Shown: positions 63,293 to 64,000 of the stretch, one piece after another | Position numbering within the stretch: position 1 is the first letter of the stretch | Layout of the letters: each line of letters begins with the position of its first letter | Assembly: GCF_016545825.1 (NCBI RefSeq) | Contig: NC_052618.1 | Span: 52,171,331-52,235,330 of the forward strand | DNA: 64,000 nucleotides | Reading direction: 5' to 3' | Origin: Eucalyptus grandis | Taxonomy: Eukaryota; Streptophyta; Magnoliopsida; Myrtales; Myrtaceae | The notes under the pieces: generated by a model | Told to the model about the DNA's origin: nothing | Database searches by the model: none | Seen by the model: the letters and a program-made list of their open reading frames with translations, nothing else | Position numbers and translations under genes: made by a program

Positions 63293-63511
63293 ACCACTGC
63301 CCGCGGTGGCCGCGCTAGTTAAGGCTTAGTACCCTTTCCGCCAAGGGGAGGAGTTCGAGACTCAGCAGAGCCGGGTATTTCAATGTACAGCTGCGCGATT
63401 CAAATGGGGGCCGGGTCAGCGGTGGTGGGCCGGGTCCTCCCCAGGGTTTATCTCAGTCGCGAGCGCGTCACAGAGTTCCCTCAGGTCGTCAAAAAAAAAA
63501 AAAAAAAAAAA
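63293..63511 (+). mobile_element. tRNA-derived SINE with poly(A) tail
   Basis: The body (63293-63490) opens with GC-rich sequence holding an A-box-like word (ggccgcgctagttaaggc, about 63307) and, about 35-40 bases on, a B-box-like word (gagttcgagactc, about 63350-63362). It ends in an A run from 63491. The flanks are perfect 10-bp direct repeats, atatggcatg at 63283-63292 and 63513-63522. Internal pol III boxes, a 3' poly(A) and target duplications together define a SINE. Confidence 0.88.
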
Positions 63512-63512
63512 T

Positions 63513-63522
63513 ATATGGCATG
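63513..63522 (+). repeat. SINE target-site duplication, right copy
   Basis: Exact copy of 63283-63292, directly after the poly(A) tail. Confidence 0.9.
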
Positions 63523-64000
63523 GCAACATGTCCTAAACATATGAATAAAATTTTTATGATCTCTTAATGAACATGCAATTGTTAAATATGCAATTTAAAT
63601 TAACCAAAATGACTTAATTCTAATTACGTGCAATGCAATGCAATGACGTACAAAATTATTTTAACTAAAATGACATGCAACATATGTCACGCGACATTTA
63701 TTAAATGACATAATCTAATGATGGACAATTTCTAATTAGAAATGAACCTAACAATAATCACTAAAATGACATGCATTTCATGAACCTAATTCTATATGAC
63801 ATGCAAATGACATTTTTTATTTTTAAAAATGCAATCTATCCTAGAAATTGCAACTAATTTATCCTAAGACAAATTTTATGAAATTTGAAATGATCTAGCT
63901 AGATTAAGATTCTATCTAATTTAAACTAGGATTAAGTCATATTAAATCCTAATTTAAACTAAGATATTATCTAAATCTAAAATGTAATTTATCTAAAAAG

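Larger units (their letters stand above)
62698..64000. mobile_element. LTR-like terminus of a probable Ty3/Gypsy element (runs off the window)
   Basis: The sequence starts tgtcgcgaccaaatttttgg and contains ctaggagtcgccactaatc and gggtacggggacttggttacg. These words are widespread in the LTRs of plant Tat/Ogre-type Gypsy elements. No coding domain is reached before base 64000, so class and orientation are inferred from the terminus only. The stretch after 63120 is AT-rich with many atgcaatg words. A SINE is inserted at 63293. Confidence 0.45.

Overview
This window is nuclear DNA from a flowering plant, most likely a woody core eudicot; Myrtales (Eucalyptus-like) is a tentative guess from protein flavour and repeat style. 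The grounds are GT-AG introns in almost every gene, plant-specific families (CSLA mannan synthase, ATL RING-H2 ligase, GAT1-type transporter) and plant transposable elements. Exon boundaries were worked out by hand from reading-frame phase and splice dinucleotides.

Layout. 1-7745: 3' part of a decayed Ty1-copia element of the Sirevirus type (gag and pol relics, envelope-like region, two polypurine tracts, 876-bp 3' LTR). 7746-14300: gene-free, with several inverted-repeat DNA elements and an (AT)n array between direct repeats. 14905-18600 (+): three-exon ATL-type RING-H2 E3 ligase. 19.2-26.6 kb: a duplicated block with three copies of a small B3-like gene (copy 2 open, copy 1 without its start codon, copy 3 frameshifted) and a partial copy of intron 2 of the RING gene. 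26899-28593 (-): eight-exon NIFK-type nucleolar RRM protein. 31687-33105 (-): single-exon SAM methyltransferase. 34156-40086 (-): CWF19L2-like splicing/debranching factor with an apparent 1-nt frameshift. 41864-45862 (-): nine-exon CSLA glucomannan synthase. 48113-51989 (-): helicase-like nucleolar protein whose 3' exons carry two stops and a frameshift. 52.2-57.7 kb: two tandem copies of an unclassified repeat, the first split by a 5'-truncated LINE and a 1.3-kb GC-rich foldback element. 58840-61404 (+): seven-exon GAT1-type transporter. 61.66-62.64 kb: third copy of the same repeat. 62698-end: start of an LTR-like sequence with a SINE inside it, flanked by perfect 10-bp target duplications.

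The genes do not form a pathway. Two act in ribosome biogenesis (the NIFK-like and the helicase-like genes), one in spliceosome or lariat turnover, one in hemicellulose synthesis, one in amino-acid/GABA import and one in ubiquitination. Five of the seven main genes lie on the minus strand between 26.9 and 52 kb, each apparently with its own promoter.

I see no CRISPR, operon or clearly novel molecular system. The most unusual content is the block that duplicated RING-gene intron sequence together with the B3-like gene, the GC-rich foldback element, the nested insertions, and the gene copies caught in decay.
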